Assembly: GCA_019750295.1 (NCBI GenBank)
Contig: JAIEOS010000002.1
Location: 1-64,000 of the forward strand
Source of the DNA: Bdellovibrionales bacterium
GTDB taxonomy: Bacteria > Bdellovibrionota > Bdellovibrionia > Bdellovibrionales > JAGQZY01
Reading direction: 5' to 3'
DNA: 64,000 nucleotides
Shown here: positions 44,033 through 52,436 of the stretch, in pieces
Position numbering within the stretch: the first letter of the stretch is position 1
How the letters are laid out: each line of letters begins with the position of its first letter
The notes under the pieces: model-generated
Seen by the model: the letters and a program-made list of their open reading frames with translations, nothing else
Told to the model about the DNA's origin: nothing
Databases searched by the model: none
Made by a program: the position numbers and the translations under genes

Positions 44033-44059
44033 TACAGGACTTTCATCCACAACCGATAA
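44033..44059 (+). promoter_or_regulatory. possible sigma-28 (FliA)-type promoter of fliL
   Basis: TACA (44033-44036), 15 bases, ACCGATAA (44052-44059): close to the flagellar sigma-28 pattern TAAA-N15-GCCGATAA. Transcription would begin about three bases before the fliL ATG, and the gene has no Shine-Dalgarno sequence, so the two observations agree if the message is nearly leaderless. Confidence 0.4.
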
Positions 44060-44068
44060 AAGTCTTGT

Positions 44069-44539
44069 ATGAAACTGTCATTAATTATACTCGCAGTAGT
44101 AAACTTTCTTTGTCTGGCCGGCGGCGGTACCTTAGCGTTTCTGGCGATTATGGATTCTCCGCGCCCCAAGGTCGAAGAAAATAAAGTTCATGTCACTCTT
44201 GAGGATTTTCTTAAAAAAGAAAAAGTCTTCGCAGATAAGCCTATAGTTTATTCTCTCGAACCTTTTACCGTAAACCTTTCCAATCAGGATGAAGAAAAGA
44301 TCGTCCAACTCGAGGTCAATTTAGAGATGCTCGATGAGCGCAGTTACGAAGAGGTCGTTGGCAAGTCCGCGATGGTCCGCGACACCGTGGTCAGAATTCT
44401 TTCTGAAAAGAAGTATCAAGATATCGCTTCGATTCAGGGGAAATTGTTTTTGAAGGACGATATCTCTCTTTCGATCAATAAGCAGTTGGATTATGGGTTT
44501 ATAAAAGACATCTACTTCACTCGCTTCATGCTGCAATAG
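44069..44539 (+). CDS. fliL: flagellar basal-body-associated protein FliL
   Basis: A 156-residue single-span protein: the membrane helix is at residues 3-27, followed by a periplasmic domain with YSLEPFTVNLSN, VQLEVNLEMLD, VRDTVVRILSEKKYQDI and the terminal DIYFTRFMLQ, all typical of FliL. It surrounds the stator and supports torque. No other flagellar gene is near, so this is a stand-alone copy. An in-frame stop lies four codons upstream, which fixes the start. Confidence 0.9.
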   Translation: MKLSLIILAVVNFLCLAGGGTLAFLAIMDSPRPKVEENKVHVTLEDFLKKEKVFADKPIVYSLEPFTVNLSNQDEEKIVQLEVNLEMLDERSYEEVVGKSAMVRDTVVRILSEKKYQDIASIQGKLFLKDDISLSINKQLDYGFIKDIYFTRFMLQ

Positions 44540-44546
44540 GCTGCGG

Positions 44547-44667
44547 CTCTTCTTAAAATTTAAAAAGCAAAAATTTTCCGGACGAAAAAAAGCTCAAACA
44601 GGCCGCGGGAAGCGGAACTCGCTTTTTTCCATCCGGAAAATTTTTGCTTTTTAAATTTTAAGAAGAG
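44547..44667. repeat. long perfect inverted repeat F after fliL
   Basis: Arms 44547-44582 and 44632-44667 are a perfect 36-bp match. The 49-base spacer contains the core 44592-44621 (tip CCGC-GGGAA-GCGG) shared with repeat C at 29 of 30 positions in the opposite orientation. The right arm is followed by AAACC, not a U-tract; a true terminator lies 38 bases further on. Confidence 0.97.
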
Positions 44668-44704
44668 AAACCTGGTTCACTTCATTAGAAACTCGTTCAA
44701 AAAT

Positions 44705-44735
44705 AAAAAAAGGCAGGTGGGGCCTGCCTTTTTTT
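44705..44735. terminator. bidirectional intrinsic terminator
   Basis: AGGCAGG, loop TGGGG, CCTGCCT with A7 before and T7 after. It lies between the convergent fliL and the minus-strand gene at 44760 and can end both transcripts. Confidence 0.92.
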
Positions 44736-44759
44736 GTTTGTTCGCTTTTTGGTGGAGTT

Positions 44760-45482
44760 CTATTTTTTCTTTTTGAACATGAGGAAGAAGACGGCGGTGC
44801 CTACGAGGATGAGGAAGACGCCGTAGAGCCAGACGTTGGAGGTTTTCTTTTGGTTGGCGAGGCCCATGGCGTTGGGGTCTTCGTCTCCCCAGTCGCCGTC
44901 TTCCATGTGGGCGTCGATGTCGAGATTACCCAGGGATTCATTGGCGCTTTTGATGTTTTTACCGGCGGTGCCCGAGGTGGCTGTCACTCGCAAGCTGTTG
45001 ATCGCGTCAAAGAAGTGTTTGCTGTATTTGGTGTAGAATTCTTTTTTAGCGTTAAATGTGACAAGCACCGCAATTTTATCTTTGATCGTTACTAAATAAC
45101 GAGAATAGAAGTTGGGGAGTAAGCTTCCCAAATGCAATCCGTCGACCCAGGGGTGGTTGGCAATCTGTACGGTTTTTAAGTGCATAATTTTAGACTGAGT
45201 GGCAACGGTACCGTCGCGGTTTTTTGGAGTTTTAGACGACTTTAAATATTGATTGTAGTACGCGAAATTGTCATTCGGTCCCACTTCTTTGGCCGTAAGA
45301 ACAATGATCGCTTGCTTGGCATCTTCTCCGACGGAGCTGCGGCAGACCCATTCGGTTCCTGCCACTTTGCAACTCCAGTTGGGAGGAAGCTGGAAGCTCA
45401 CGTACGAGTTACTGAATAATTTGGCGTGAGCGTTGAAGGAAAAAATAAGGCCGACTAAAAAAGCTATGTATTTTATTTTCAT
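44760..45482 (-). CDS. exported protein with C-terminal membrane anchor and KKKK tail
   Basis: A 240-residue protein. It has a signal peptide (cleavage after FNAHA, residue 20), a soluble domain (about 21-165, with YVSFQLPPNWSCKV and AVLVTFNAKKEFYTKY), an acidic linker (EDGDWGDEDPN) and a final helix (about 216-236) ending in four Lys. The layout signal-domain-linker-helix-basic tail resembles sorting-type C-termini, but no known sortase motif is seen, so a plain C-terminal membrane anchor is the simplest reading. Function unknown. Confidence 0.72.
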   Translation of the reverse strand: MKIKYIAFLVGLIFSFNAHAKLFSNSYVSFQLPPNWSCKVAGTEWVCRSSVGEDAKQAIIVLTAKEVGPNDNFAYYNQYLKSSKTPKNRDGTVATQSKIMHLKTVQIANHPWVDGLHLGSLLPNFYSRYLVTIKDKIAVLVTFNAKKEFYTKYSKHFFDAINSLRVTATSGTAGKNIKSANESLGNLDIDAHMEDGDWGDEDPNAMGLANQKKTSNVWLYGVFLILVGTAVFFLMFKKKK

Positions 45483-45519
45483 AACTTTTTTAGTCTAGCC
45501 GATTCTTTCCGGTTGGGAA

Positions 45520-47241
45520 TCACTTCGATACTTGAGCTAGCTTAAGGTCTAGGGCCTTGAGGAGGGCTTTTTTTGCATTGATTTGATTTCCGCTCACTGT
45601 TTTACCGACCAGCGTTTCGATACGATCTCCGGTGTTCATCATGATGTCTCGCACTTCAACGGGATTCAAAGTCGGATTGGCGCTCAACATAAGGGCCACT
45701 AATCCAGCGGCCACCGGAGTCGCCATTGAAGTTCCCATGGAGGGAGCGAAGGGTCGGTCGGCGGGGTTCAGGGTAGCTAAAGAGAACAATAATTCTTGCT
45801 CTTCCATGGCTTGACCAGGAACAAAGCTGCCGCCCGGAGCTGCGAGATGCACCCGCTTCGAATTAAAGTTGGAGTATCCGGTGATTTTCCCTTTGGCCGT
45901 CGCAGCGACGGAGATCACGTTGTCCATTTGGAACGAAGCCGGGTAATTCGGAATCTCTTCGATATCGTAACCGATTCCGTTTTTAGCGTTCCCATTTCCA
46001 GAAGCCGCAAGGACCACCACATTCTTAGATCGAGCGTACTCGATCGCTTCTCTCATTTGTGCAGGCTCGCCCTGTTGATTTACGTCTTCGAAACTCAAAG
46101 ACATATTGATCACATGAGCTCCAGCGTCCACGGCGTAACGAACCGCCGCAACGATGCTTCCTAAATCGGAGGACCCACCGGCATTAAGAGCTTTGATCGG
46201 TAAGATCTTCGCTTTCGGAGCTACACCCATAATCGGAGAGGCGACCAATCCGGAAACGTGGCTACCATGGCCTTCATCATCAAAAGGAAGGTTGTCACCA
46301 TTGACAAAATCCCAACCCATAAAATCGTTCTTAAAAGTATTGCCGTCGTTGTCTGAATCATCAGAGTTCAAATCTTTGGTGTTGAAGGCGATATTTTCGC
46401 GAATGCCAGGGTGATTGTAGTTGAGACCGGTATCGATCACTGCCACCACGATGCCTTCGCCTTGAGCCATATTCCAAGCTTGAGGCGCTTCAATGGAAGT
46501 GAGCTGTACAAATTTATCCGCCGTGGGGATTTGCGCCAATTGCAAGTCTTGAGAGACGGCCGGATTGGCTGTCACGAAGACGGGAACGACCGCCAGACTG
46601 CACGAAAGATTTTTGTCCTGCGCGATCACCGCAAATCGGTACATGCCTACACTGTCGGGAGTGAAGGTCTGTTCCGCAGCGATGCCCTTTTCGATTTTAA
46701 AGCTGGAAAAGCTAGGGACCGCGACAACATCCCAAAGAATTCGCACGTCACCGCCCACCGATTCATGGGCCGTCGCGGTCGCTGTGATTTTAACCTCTTG
46801 GCCCAGCTCTACGGTCAACGTGTCGGGATTGATATTTATATCCAACTCCATGTCGGGAGCGACCTCGCTCGCTTGGCAAGTTTCGATGGCTAAGGACGCA
46901 TCCTGCGAAGTCTCCTTGGCCTTAAAAGAAGGCATGTCCAATTTGTGAAGAGTGCCCTCGATCAATTGGTTCTTGGTGATGCTTTTATTGGTGAGAAAAG
47001 ACGTGAGCGTGCGGGGATCCACCTTGGACACCTCGAAGATATTCACACTGAGTCGACGGACTTTCGCACCTGGGATTTGGCTTTGAAGCTTTGTCATCTC
47101 GCTCTCAGTGGCGGTGACGATATAACCCAGATCCGACTCTTTTTGCGGAGCTGGCATCGTCTCCCATGGGGACGACTTTTTGCTGCAGTGAATTAAGCTG
47201 AACGATACCCCAACGATAATGAATGAACGAATGAGTTTCAT
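45520..47241 (-). CDS. subtilisin-family (S8) serine protease, probable lipoprotein
   Basis: A 573-residue protease. The signal peptide ends SLIHC, so Cys19 may be lipidated, although His at -1 is unusual. A prodomain-like region (about 35-105) and an Ig-like domain (about 135-225) precede the peptidase. Its catalytic residues are Asp270 (VAVIDTGLN), His325 (EGHGSHVSG), Asn416 (AASGNGN) and Ser505 (GTSMATP). It is likely an envelope-bound or surface protease, of interest in a predator. The ATG at 47241 follows a G7AGA site; an in-frame TTG four codons earlier is less likely. Confidence 0.93.
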   Translation of the reverse strand: MKLIRSFIIVGVSFSLIHCSKKSSPWETMPAPQKESDLGYIVTATESEMTKLQSQIPGAKVRRLSVNIFEVSKVDPRTLTSFLTNKSITKNQLIEGTLHKLDMPSFKAKETSQDASLAIETCQASEVAPDMELDININPDTLTVELGQEVKITATATAHESVGGDVRILWDVVAVPSFSSFKIEKGIAAEQTFTPDSVGMYRFAVIAQDKNLSCSLAVVPVFVTANPAVSQDLQLAQIPTADKFVQLTSIEAPQAWNMAQGEGIVVAVIDTGLNYNHPGIRENIAFNTKDLNSDDSDNDGNTFKNDFMGWDFVNGDNLPFDDEGHGSHVSGLVASPIMGVAPKAKILPIKALNAGGSSDLGSIVAAVRYAVDAGAHVINMSLSFEDVNQQGEPAQMREAIEYARSKNVVVLAASGNGNAKNGIGYDIEEIPNYPASFQMDNVISVAATAKGKITGYSNFNSKRVHLAAPGGSFVPGQAMEEQELLFSLATLNPADRPFAPSMGTSMATPVAAGLVALMLSANPTLNPVEVRDIMMNTGDRIETLVGKTVSGNQINAKKALLKALDLKLAQVSK

Positions 47242-47322
47242 TCTCCCCCCCAAAATTTAAAGCTCCCCCAAGAGCTGGGCCCAAAGTAGCGAAGGGGTGG
47301 CGCAACAGCAATGAAAAAATTA

Positions 47323-47351
47323 TTACATAAACCATAACAAAATCTTATAAT
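47323..47351 (+). promoter_or_regulatory. predicted promoter of the LysR gene
   Basis: TTACAT (47323-47328), 17 bases, TATAAT (47346-47351, consensus). It lies in the 139-base gap between the divergent protease and LysR genes; T-N11-A type words occur around it, as expected for an autoregulated LysR site. AGGAGG (47370-47375) is five bases before the GTG start. Confidence 0.55.
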
Positions 47352-47380
47352 AAATAATTCTTAAAGCTCAGGAGGCTAGC

Positions 47381-48295
47381 GTGAACTTTCAACATTTAAC
47401 CACATTCTGCACAGTGATCAGCGAGGGAAGTATGACGGCCGCTGCGGAAAAGCTCTATCTCACGCAGCCGGCGGTGAGTCAGCAGATTCGAAATCTCGAG
47501 GAGGAATTAAGTGTCGAGCTCCTAGTGCGTGGATCGCGGCAGGCCAAAGCCACCTCCCAGGGGCAAATTCTTTACGAATATGCGCGACGAATACTTTCTT
47601 TAAGCCAACAGGCCCAGGTCGCTATTCAAACCATGAATGTCGAAGTTGAAGGCACTTTTAAAATCGGCACTTTAAATTCTTTAGGTTTGTACATTGTGAG
47701 CCCGATTATTGGGCTCTTCCTCAAGCACAATTCTAAACTGATCGTGCACATGACTTACACCGATGGGCCTTCGCTGATTCAGGCCTTTGAGGACGGAGAG
47801 TTGGACATCATCATTCTCCCGGATGCTCAAGTGGAGTATGGAATTGAACCTAAAAGTTCGGAAAAGAAATTTCTGATGCAGGATGAAATGTGGTTGATCG
47901 GTTCAGCTAAAGATTCCCAACTTCCAGAAGATATTGAGGTGCAAGATCTTGCTCTTAAGCCTTATGTCAGCCTCATGGAGAGATATCCGAACTTTCAAAA
48001 GGAACTGAATAAAGCCATGTCAAAGGCGGGCCTGGAGTTGACTCCCGTCTTCGAAACGGTCAACGTCGGTACTTTAAAGCGCGTTTTAGAGTCGGGTTTA
48101 GGCTGGGGATTTTTACCGGCTCACAGTATTCGTAAACACGTCCGCACAGGCCGCCTGAATTCCGTTCCGGTTCTGGATTTCTCCTACTCGACAAATATTT
48201 TTTACTATTACAAAAAGAATAAACTCGATGAAAACGCTCAGCGAATGAATGAAGCTTTTTTTAGAGCGCTTTCTCAGCAAGTGGCCAGCCGCTAG
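47381..48295 (+). CDS. LysR-family transcriptional regulator
   Basis: A 304-residue regulator. Residues 1-60 are the winged helix-turn-helix (FQHLTTFCTVISEGSMTAAA, LTQPAVSQQIRNLEEELS) and 90-300 the periplasmic-binding-like effector domain. The ligand is unknown. It is divergent from the subtilase gene, which is therefore a candidate target, and is followed closely by a secreted-protein gene. Confidence 0.94.
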   Translation: MNFQHLTTFCTVISEGSMTAAAEKLYLTQPAVSQQIRNLEEELSVELLVRGSRQAKATSQGQILYEYARRILSLSQQAQVAIQTMNVEVEGTFKIGTLNSLGLYIVSPIIGLFLKHNSKLIVHMTYTDGPSLIQAFEDGELDIIILPDAQVEYGIEPKSSEKKFLMQDEMWLIGSAKDSQLPEDIEVQDLALKPYVSLMERYPNFQKELNKAMSKAGLELTPVFETVNVGTLKRVLESGLGWGFLPAHSIRKHVRTGRLNSVPVLDFSYSTNIFYYYKKNKLDENAQRMNEAFFRALSQQVASR

Positions 48296-48303
48296 GATTT
48301 TTA

Positions 48304-49251
48304 ATGTTGTCAGTTGTTCTTAGTTGTCTCATCTCGAACTCGTTCGCTGCCGATCGAATACTCCCTCCATCGGCCGAGCGTCGTCACGCCCGGGAGGCTC
48401 ATTTACAGAGTGAGAGTCACAAGAAGGCGATGACTTGCACCCGCGCTGAGCTCGAAAGTCATATGAAGATTTTTGACCAATTGTACAAAGACAATAAATT
48501 TACCGAAGCCTCGGCAGAGCTTGAAGATTTTATGAAAGACTCAGAATGCTATGCCTCTCTGGCATCGCCCTCGGTCAGCGAAAAGAAATCGACGCCAGAA
48601 TTAAAAATTTATTTAAAAGCGCAGAATAATTTAGCTCATGTTTATATGAAGAGCGGGCAGGTCACCAAGTGCATGCAACTCACCAAGGAGTTGCTCGAAC
48701 AGCAGCCGCATAATCTTCCAGAGATTGCCAACGATAAAGAAATCACTGATTCGATAAAATTGAATCTTAAAAACTGTGATGAGGTGCGTTTGCAGGGGTG
48801 GTCCGAATATAAAGAGAAAGCATGCCCTCATAAAATCAAAGGGTTGGCCTGGGAAAATCAAAAGCACCACAAGATCAATTCAGTCGTCACCTCTTATCTT
48901 TTGCGGGACGGAAAAAACTGCGTGGCGCTCGTGAAAAGTCTCTTTAAGAACCAGTCCAAAACTCCCTCCCAGATCGTTGAAATCCCTTTTGTTGTATTAG
49001 TGAAGCGTTCGAAAGACCTGCATATTTCGACGGTGCAGGGCTTAAATTCCGAAGGGGAAAGTCATACATTTCGCTGCGGAGATTTTAGTTTAGCAAGTTA
49101 TCAGAACACTAAAAAAGAAGTGGCGTTTCGAATCCACGGCACTCATTCTAACTGCTATGGTGGATCCGCACGCGGTCATTATGATGCGATCTTGACGAGC
49201 ACAGATCACGACGTTGCCAAAAAAGACGAAATCGACGCCATTTTACATTAA
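48304..49251 (+). CDS. exported hypothetical protein with TPR-like helices
   Basis: A 315-residue protein with a short signal peptide (cleavage after SNSFAA, about residue 16). Residues ~45-150 are helical and TPR-like (FDQLYKDNKFTEASAELEDF, NNLAHVYMKSGQVTKCMQL). The C-terminal half is beta-rich with several Cys (DGKNCVALV, FRCGDFS, HSNCYGG). No known family. It starts eight bases after the LysR stop and its stop overlaps the convergent methyltransferase gene by four bases. Confidence 0.72.
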   Translation: MLSVVLSCLISNSFAADRILPPSAERRHAREAHLQSESHKKAMTCTRAELESHMKIFDQLYKDNKFTEASAELEDFMKDSECYASLASPSVSEKKSTPELKIYLKAQNNLAHVYMKSGQVTKCMQLTKELLEQQPHNLPEIANDKEITDSIKLNLKNCDEVRLQGWSEYKEKACPHKIKGLAWENQKHHKINSVVTSYLLRDGKNCVALVKSLFKNQSKTPSQIVEIPFVVLVKRSKDLHISTVQGLNSEGESHTFRCGDFSLASYQNTKKEVAFRIHGTHSNCYGGSARGHYDAILTSTDHDVAKKDEIDAILH

Positions 49252-50468
49252 ATTCTGTGTTGTAAGCGAGCCATATAAAAACCATCTCCGTCGTCGGACG
49301 GGAGAAGGCTGCGATCCTCGACGAGATTCCACTGTGGCTGGCTCTTGAGGAAATCTTGGACAATTCCCGAATTCTCCGACGGAAAAATACTACATGTTGA
49401 ATACACAAAATAGCCGCCGGGCTTTACCATCTGGCTGTAGTCGTGAATGATTTCTTTTTGCAATCGATGGAGATCTTCAAGCCGTTGCGGCGACATTTTC
49501 CATTTTGTATCTGGATTTCTCTTGAGGACACCGAGTCCTGAGCAGGGCACATCCATCAGGACGGAGTCGGCTGTTTGTTTGAGGCGTTTGATAACCTTAC
49601 TGGATGTGATCGCCCGAGTTTCTATGCAGTGAACACCGTCGCGGCGGGCTCGTTTTTGTAATTCTTGGAGTTTCCATTCGTGTATATCTAACGAGATAAT
49701 TTTCCCTTTATTTTCCATGAGGGCGGCAATATGCAGAGATTTTCCACCCGCGCCCGCACAAGCATCGATCACTCGATCTCCTGGTTGAGGTGAGAGGAAG
49801 GGGGCCACCTGCTGACTGGAGCTGTCTTGAACTTCGCAAAGCCCCTTTTGAAACAGCTGTGAGGCAAAAATATTTTTCCGCTGAGTCATGACGACGGCAT
49901 CTGGAGCTTGAGGCAAAGGTTTTTCGTCAACGTGGAATTCCTCGCGGGCACACTCACGTAAAAAATCTCGACGTGAAATTTTTAAAGTATTCACCCGCAA
50001 CACGACTTTCGCCGGAGTGTTGAGATGGTTGAGAGCCTCATGCCATTGGACTTCACCGAGTTCCTCTTTGCCGCGGAGATAAAGCCATTCGGGAACTGCA
50101 AACTGAAGGTGGCGGGCGAGAGGGATTGCGAGGCGATTTTGTATTTCACGGTCGTACTTCTCGTACCACTCTGGGAGGTCCTTTTCCGTTTTTAAGAAGA
50201 AGGCGGCAATGATGCGATGAATGTCCTCAAGAGACTGCGGTTCCGTCTTTCCCAGCGCTAGAAAGGCCAACTGGTTCCACCAGCGGACACACTCGTAGAT
50301 GGTTTCTGCAAAAAAATGCCGGTCGCGCTTACCCCATTTTTTGTTGTTTCGGAAATAATACTCAATGACCTTATCGGCATGCTTATTCTCGTTAAAAATA
50401 GAGGCCAGCGCCTCGGCACAGCGATCAAACAGATGCTTGAAATATCGGGTTTCAGAAGACGAACGCAA
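49248..50468 (-). CDS. RsmB/NOL1-NOP2-family RNA m5C methyltransferase
   Basis: A 406-residue enzyme that methylates cytosine C5 in rRNA or tRNA. The N-terminal ~140 residues are NusB-like/helical and the catalytic domain has the SAM motif VIDACAGAGGKSLHIA, the Pro-Cys motif MDVPCSGLGVLKRNPD and the catalytic YSTCSIFPSEN. The only start available near the N-terminus is TTG, within the last codons of the upstream barrel gene (17-base overlap), so the exact start is uncertain. Confidence 0.9.
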   Translation of the reverse strand: MRSSSETRYFKHLFDRCAEALASIFNENKHADKVIEYYFRNNKKWGKRDRHFFAETIYECVRWWNQLAFLALGKTEPQSLEDIHRIIAAFFLKTEKDLPEWYEKYDREIQNRLAIPLARHLQFAVPEWLYLRGKEELGEVQWHEALNHLNTPAKVVLRVNTLKISRRDFLRECAREEFHVDEKPLPQAPDAVVMTQRKNIFASQLFQKGLCEVQDSSSQQVAPFLSPQPGDRVIDACAGAGGKSLHIAALMENKGKIISLDIHEWKLQELQKRARRDGVHCIETRAITSSKVIKRLKQTADSVLMDVPCSGLGVLKRNPDTKWKMSPQRLEDLHRLQKEIIHDYSQMVKPGGYFVYSTCSIFPSENSGIVQDFLKSQPQWNLVEDRSLLPSDDGDGFYMARLQHRI

Positions 50469-51093
50469 GGCCGGAGTTTAACACAAAACTATTGAGATAG
50501 CTCGATTGGAAGATGCGCGTGTAATTTTTAGAGCCCATTTCGATATTGAATAACATTCCGGAATGGGTGAACACCCGAAACCCAGTGTAGAGATTGTAAT
50601 CCACTGTGAGGGTGTCGTTGGCAAAGTCCCCTGTAAAATAACCTAGGCCCAAGGCGCCCCGCAGATAGAGGGGGAATTGGGTCTCAAGCCGAGGGAAAAT
50701 CAGTCCGGTAAGGACGGTAAACTTTTGGTCGTCTTTTTCGTTCTTTGTGCTGTCGAAGCGAGAATAGTCGATATAAAACCCCTGGGCCACATACTCGCGG
50801 TCCCATTCTAGCCCAGCGCTCAGACCCCATTGGCCCTCGTTCCCGTGTTTATCATTAGACGAGTTGTTGACGAAGGTGACGTTGTCAATAAATATGAGGC
50901 GATTGCCGCCGGTGTCTATATCGTTGTCTCCCACCTGGGTCGACACGGATTTTCGATCTCGAGTGAAAAACTTCGTCGCTTGCTCCCAGCCCGTGCTAGG
51001 AGGGCCGTCAGCCTCGTTATAGCGTTCATCCTCAGATTCGATCGCACCAAAAACTAACGTCCAACATGTCAGTAATTGAATCAGCAAAAACAA
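50452..51093 (-). CDS. small outer-membrane beta-barrel protein
   Basis: A 213-residue protein with a signal peptide (cleavage after about residue 17, LVFGA). The mature part has amphipathic strands with frequent aromatic ends (WGLSAGLEWDREYVAQGFYIDY, LYLRGALGLGYFTG) and a terminal Phe (SGLAFVF), the signal for barrel assembly. The family is not recognised; it resembles 8-strand OmpW/OmpA-like barrels in size. It overlaps the downstream methyltransferase. Confidence 0.75.
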   Translation of the reverse strand: MFLLIQLLTCWTLVFGAIESEDERYNEADGPPSTGWEQATKFFTRDRKSVSTQVGDNDIDTGGNRLIFIDNVTFVNNSSNDKHGNEGQWGLSAGLEWDREYVAQGFYIDYSRFDSTKNEKDDQKFTVLTGLIFPRLETQFPLYLRGALGLGYFTGDFANDTLTVDYNLYTGFRVFTHSGMLFNIEMGSKNYTRIFQSSYLNSFVLNSGLAFVF

Positions 51094-51156
51094 CTTTTCT
51101 CCTCTTGCATCATTCCCTTGACCATATCCCTAAGTCTTTAATAAATATCCTATATT

Positions 51157-51603
51157 ATGAAATGCCCGAGCTGCAATTCTTTAAATACCAAAGTGATCGA
51201 AACTCGCGCGACCAAAGATAATACGAGCATTAAACGCCGGAGAGAATGCGAAGCCTGTAGTTTTCGTTTTTCCACCGCCGAGAACCTGATTCTCTCTTTG
51301 CCCATGGTGATCAAGAAGAGTGGGAGCCGGGAAGTGTTTAATGCATCCAAAATTACCAATGGTTTGCGGGCCGCTTGCTTTAAGCGCCCGGTGACGGCTC
51401 CACAAATTCAGCAAATTGTTGATAAAACGGTCCGTTGGGTTTCTAAGCGCCAGGTCGATGATTTGAGCTCTCGTGAAATCGGTATTTATGTTATGAACGA
51501 GTTGAAAGCGATTGATAAAGTGGCTTCGATTCGTTTTGCCAGTGTTCATCAGTCGTTTAATGATATCGAAGAATTTGTTTCCAATCTCGAAAAGAACTTT
51601 TAG
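51157..51603 (+). CDS. nrdR: transcriptional repressor NrdR
   Basis: A 148-residue protein: zinc ribbon CPSC (3-6) with CEAC (31-34), then an ATP-cone (VIKKSGSREVFNASKITNGL). It senses ATP/dATP and represses ribonucleotide reductase genes. It leads a run nrdR-nusB-hypothetical-ppsR, with nusB nine bases later, the common nrdR-nusB pairing. Confidence 0.96.
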   Translation: MKCPSCNSLNTKVIETRATKDNTSIKRRRECEACSFRFSTAENLILSLPMVIKKSGSREVFNASKITNGLRAACFKRPVTAPQIQQIVDKTVRWVSKRQVDDLSSREIGIYVMNELKAIDKVASIRFASVHQSFNDIEEFVSNLEKNF

Positions 51604-51612
51604 GATAACCAT

Positions 51613-52035
51613 ATGACCCGCAGAACTGGGCGCGAGCTCGCTTTACAGATTATTTTTCAAAAAGAATTCATGCCCAATGCGGATGAGCAAGAGTTATTAA
51701 AGATTTTCAAAAATCATTTTACGTTAGATGATCAGCAGCTTGATTACAGCGAAGCCTTAGTCAAAGCGGTTTTTCACCACAAGGAATCCATCGATGGCAT
51801 CATCCAAAAGTACAGTGTCCATTGGAGTCTCAAGCGTTTATCCTTGATCGATCTTAATATTTTACGAATTGCCGTTTGCGAAATGCTCTTTGAGAATTTA
51901 GATCCGGTCCCTCCGAAGGTGATTATTAATGAGTCTTTGGAGATTGCCAAAAAATACAGCTCACAAGATTCGCCGGCATTTATAAACGGTATTCTAGACC
52001 AGATTTTTCATAAAGAAAAACCCACACCTGAATGA
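51613..52035 (+). CDS. nusB: transcription antitermination protein NusB
   Basis: A 140-residue all-helical protein with the NusB signatures GRELALQIIFQKEF, VHWSLKRLSLIDLNILRIA and PPKVIINESLEIAKKYSS. It works with NusE/S10 at rRNA boxA sites. It overlaps the following gene by four bases. Confidence 0.95.
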   Translation: MTRRTGRELALQIIFQKEFMPNADEQELLKIFKNHFTLDDQQLDYSEALVKAVFHHKESIDGIIQKYSVHWSLKRLSLIDLNILRIAVCEMLFENLDPVPPKVIINESLEIAKKYSSQDSPAFINGILDQIFHKEKPTPE

Positions 52036-52436
52036 TGTCTACTGTTGGCTCCATGACCGAGATGAAAGATTTTCTTATCAATCTCCCTGGGGAAGTTTGG
52101 GCGGTGGACTTGAATCGCGACGACCGTTGGTTTCAGCGTCTCGACTGGCAGTCGCAGTATGAAATCTCCCGGTTCACCACGGAAAATTTAGTGGAAGAGT
52201 GCATCTTGTATGCAAGTCCAAAGCATTTTCCCCATAAGATGACCTTGTTGGTGAATAAAAAAACGCTCGAAGAGTGGACGAAGTGTCTTTACCAGAAATG
52301 GATCCAGGTGGGTCGACCCGACTTAGTTGTGTTTTTACCGCAGACGTTTGCAAAAGATCAGTTTCTTCAAGAATGGCAGAAGCAAGAGTCCCATATTTCG
52401 CAAGTGCATGTGATCGAAGGATTCAATGAGCGATAA
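52032..52436 (+). CDS. hypothetical protein between nusB and ppsR
   Basis: A 134-residue soluble protein, coupled to nusB (ATGA) and overlapping ppsR by 11 bases. Strands and helices such as LPGEVWAVDLNRDDRWFQRL and RPDLVVFLPQTFAKDQFLQEW suggest a small alpha/beta fold. I do not recognise a family. Tight overlap on both sides supports it as a real gene. Confidence 0.72.
   Translation: MMSTVGSMTEMKDFLINLPGEVWAVDLNRDDRWFQRLDWQSQYEISRFTTENLVEECILYASPKHFPHKMTLLVNKKTLEEWTKCLYQKWIQVGRPDLVVFLPQTFAKDQFLQEWQKQESHISQVHVIEGFNER

Noticed and set aside
12896-44667. Reading the six palindromes as ordinary Rho-independent terminators
   Set aside because: Stems are far too long, spacers are large and structured, no plus-strand U-tract follows, and true terminators sit separately beside two of them (41240 and 44705).
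12896-44667. Reading the palindromes as insertion sequences or MITEs
   Set aside because: No transposase, no shared terminal inverted repeats and no clear target duplications; the ends differ while part of the middle is shared.
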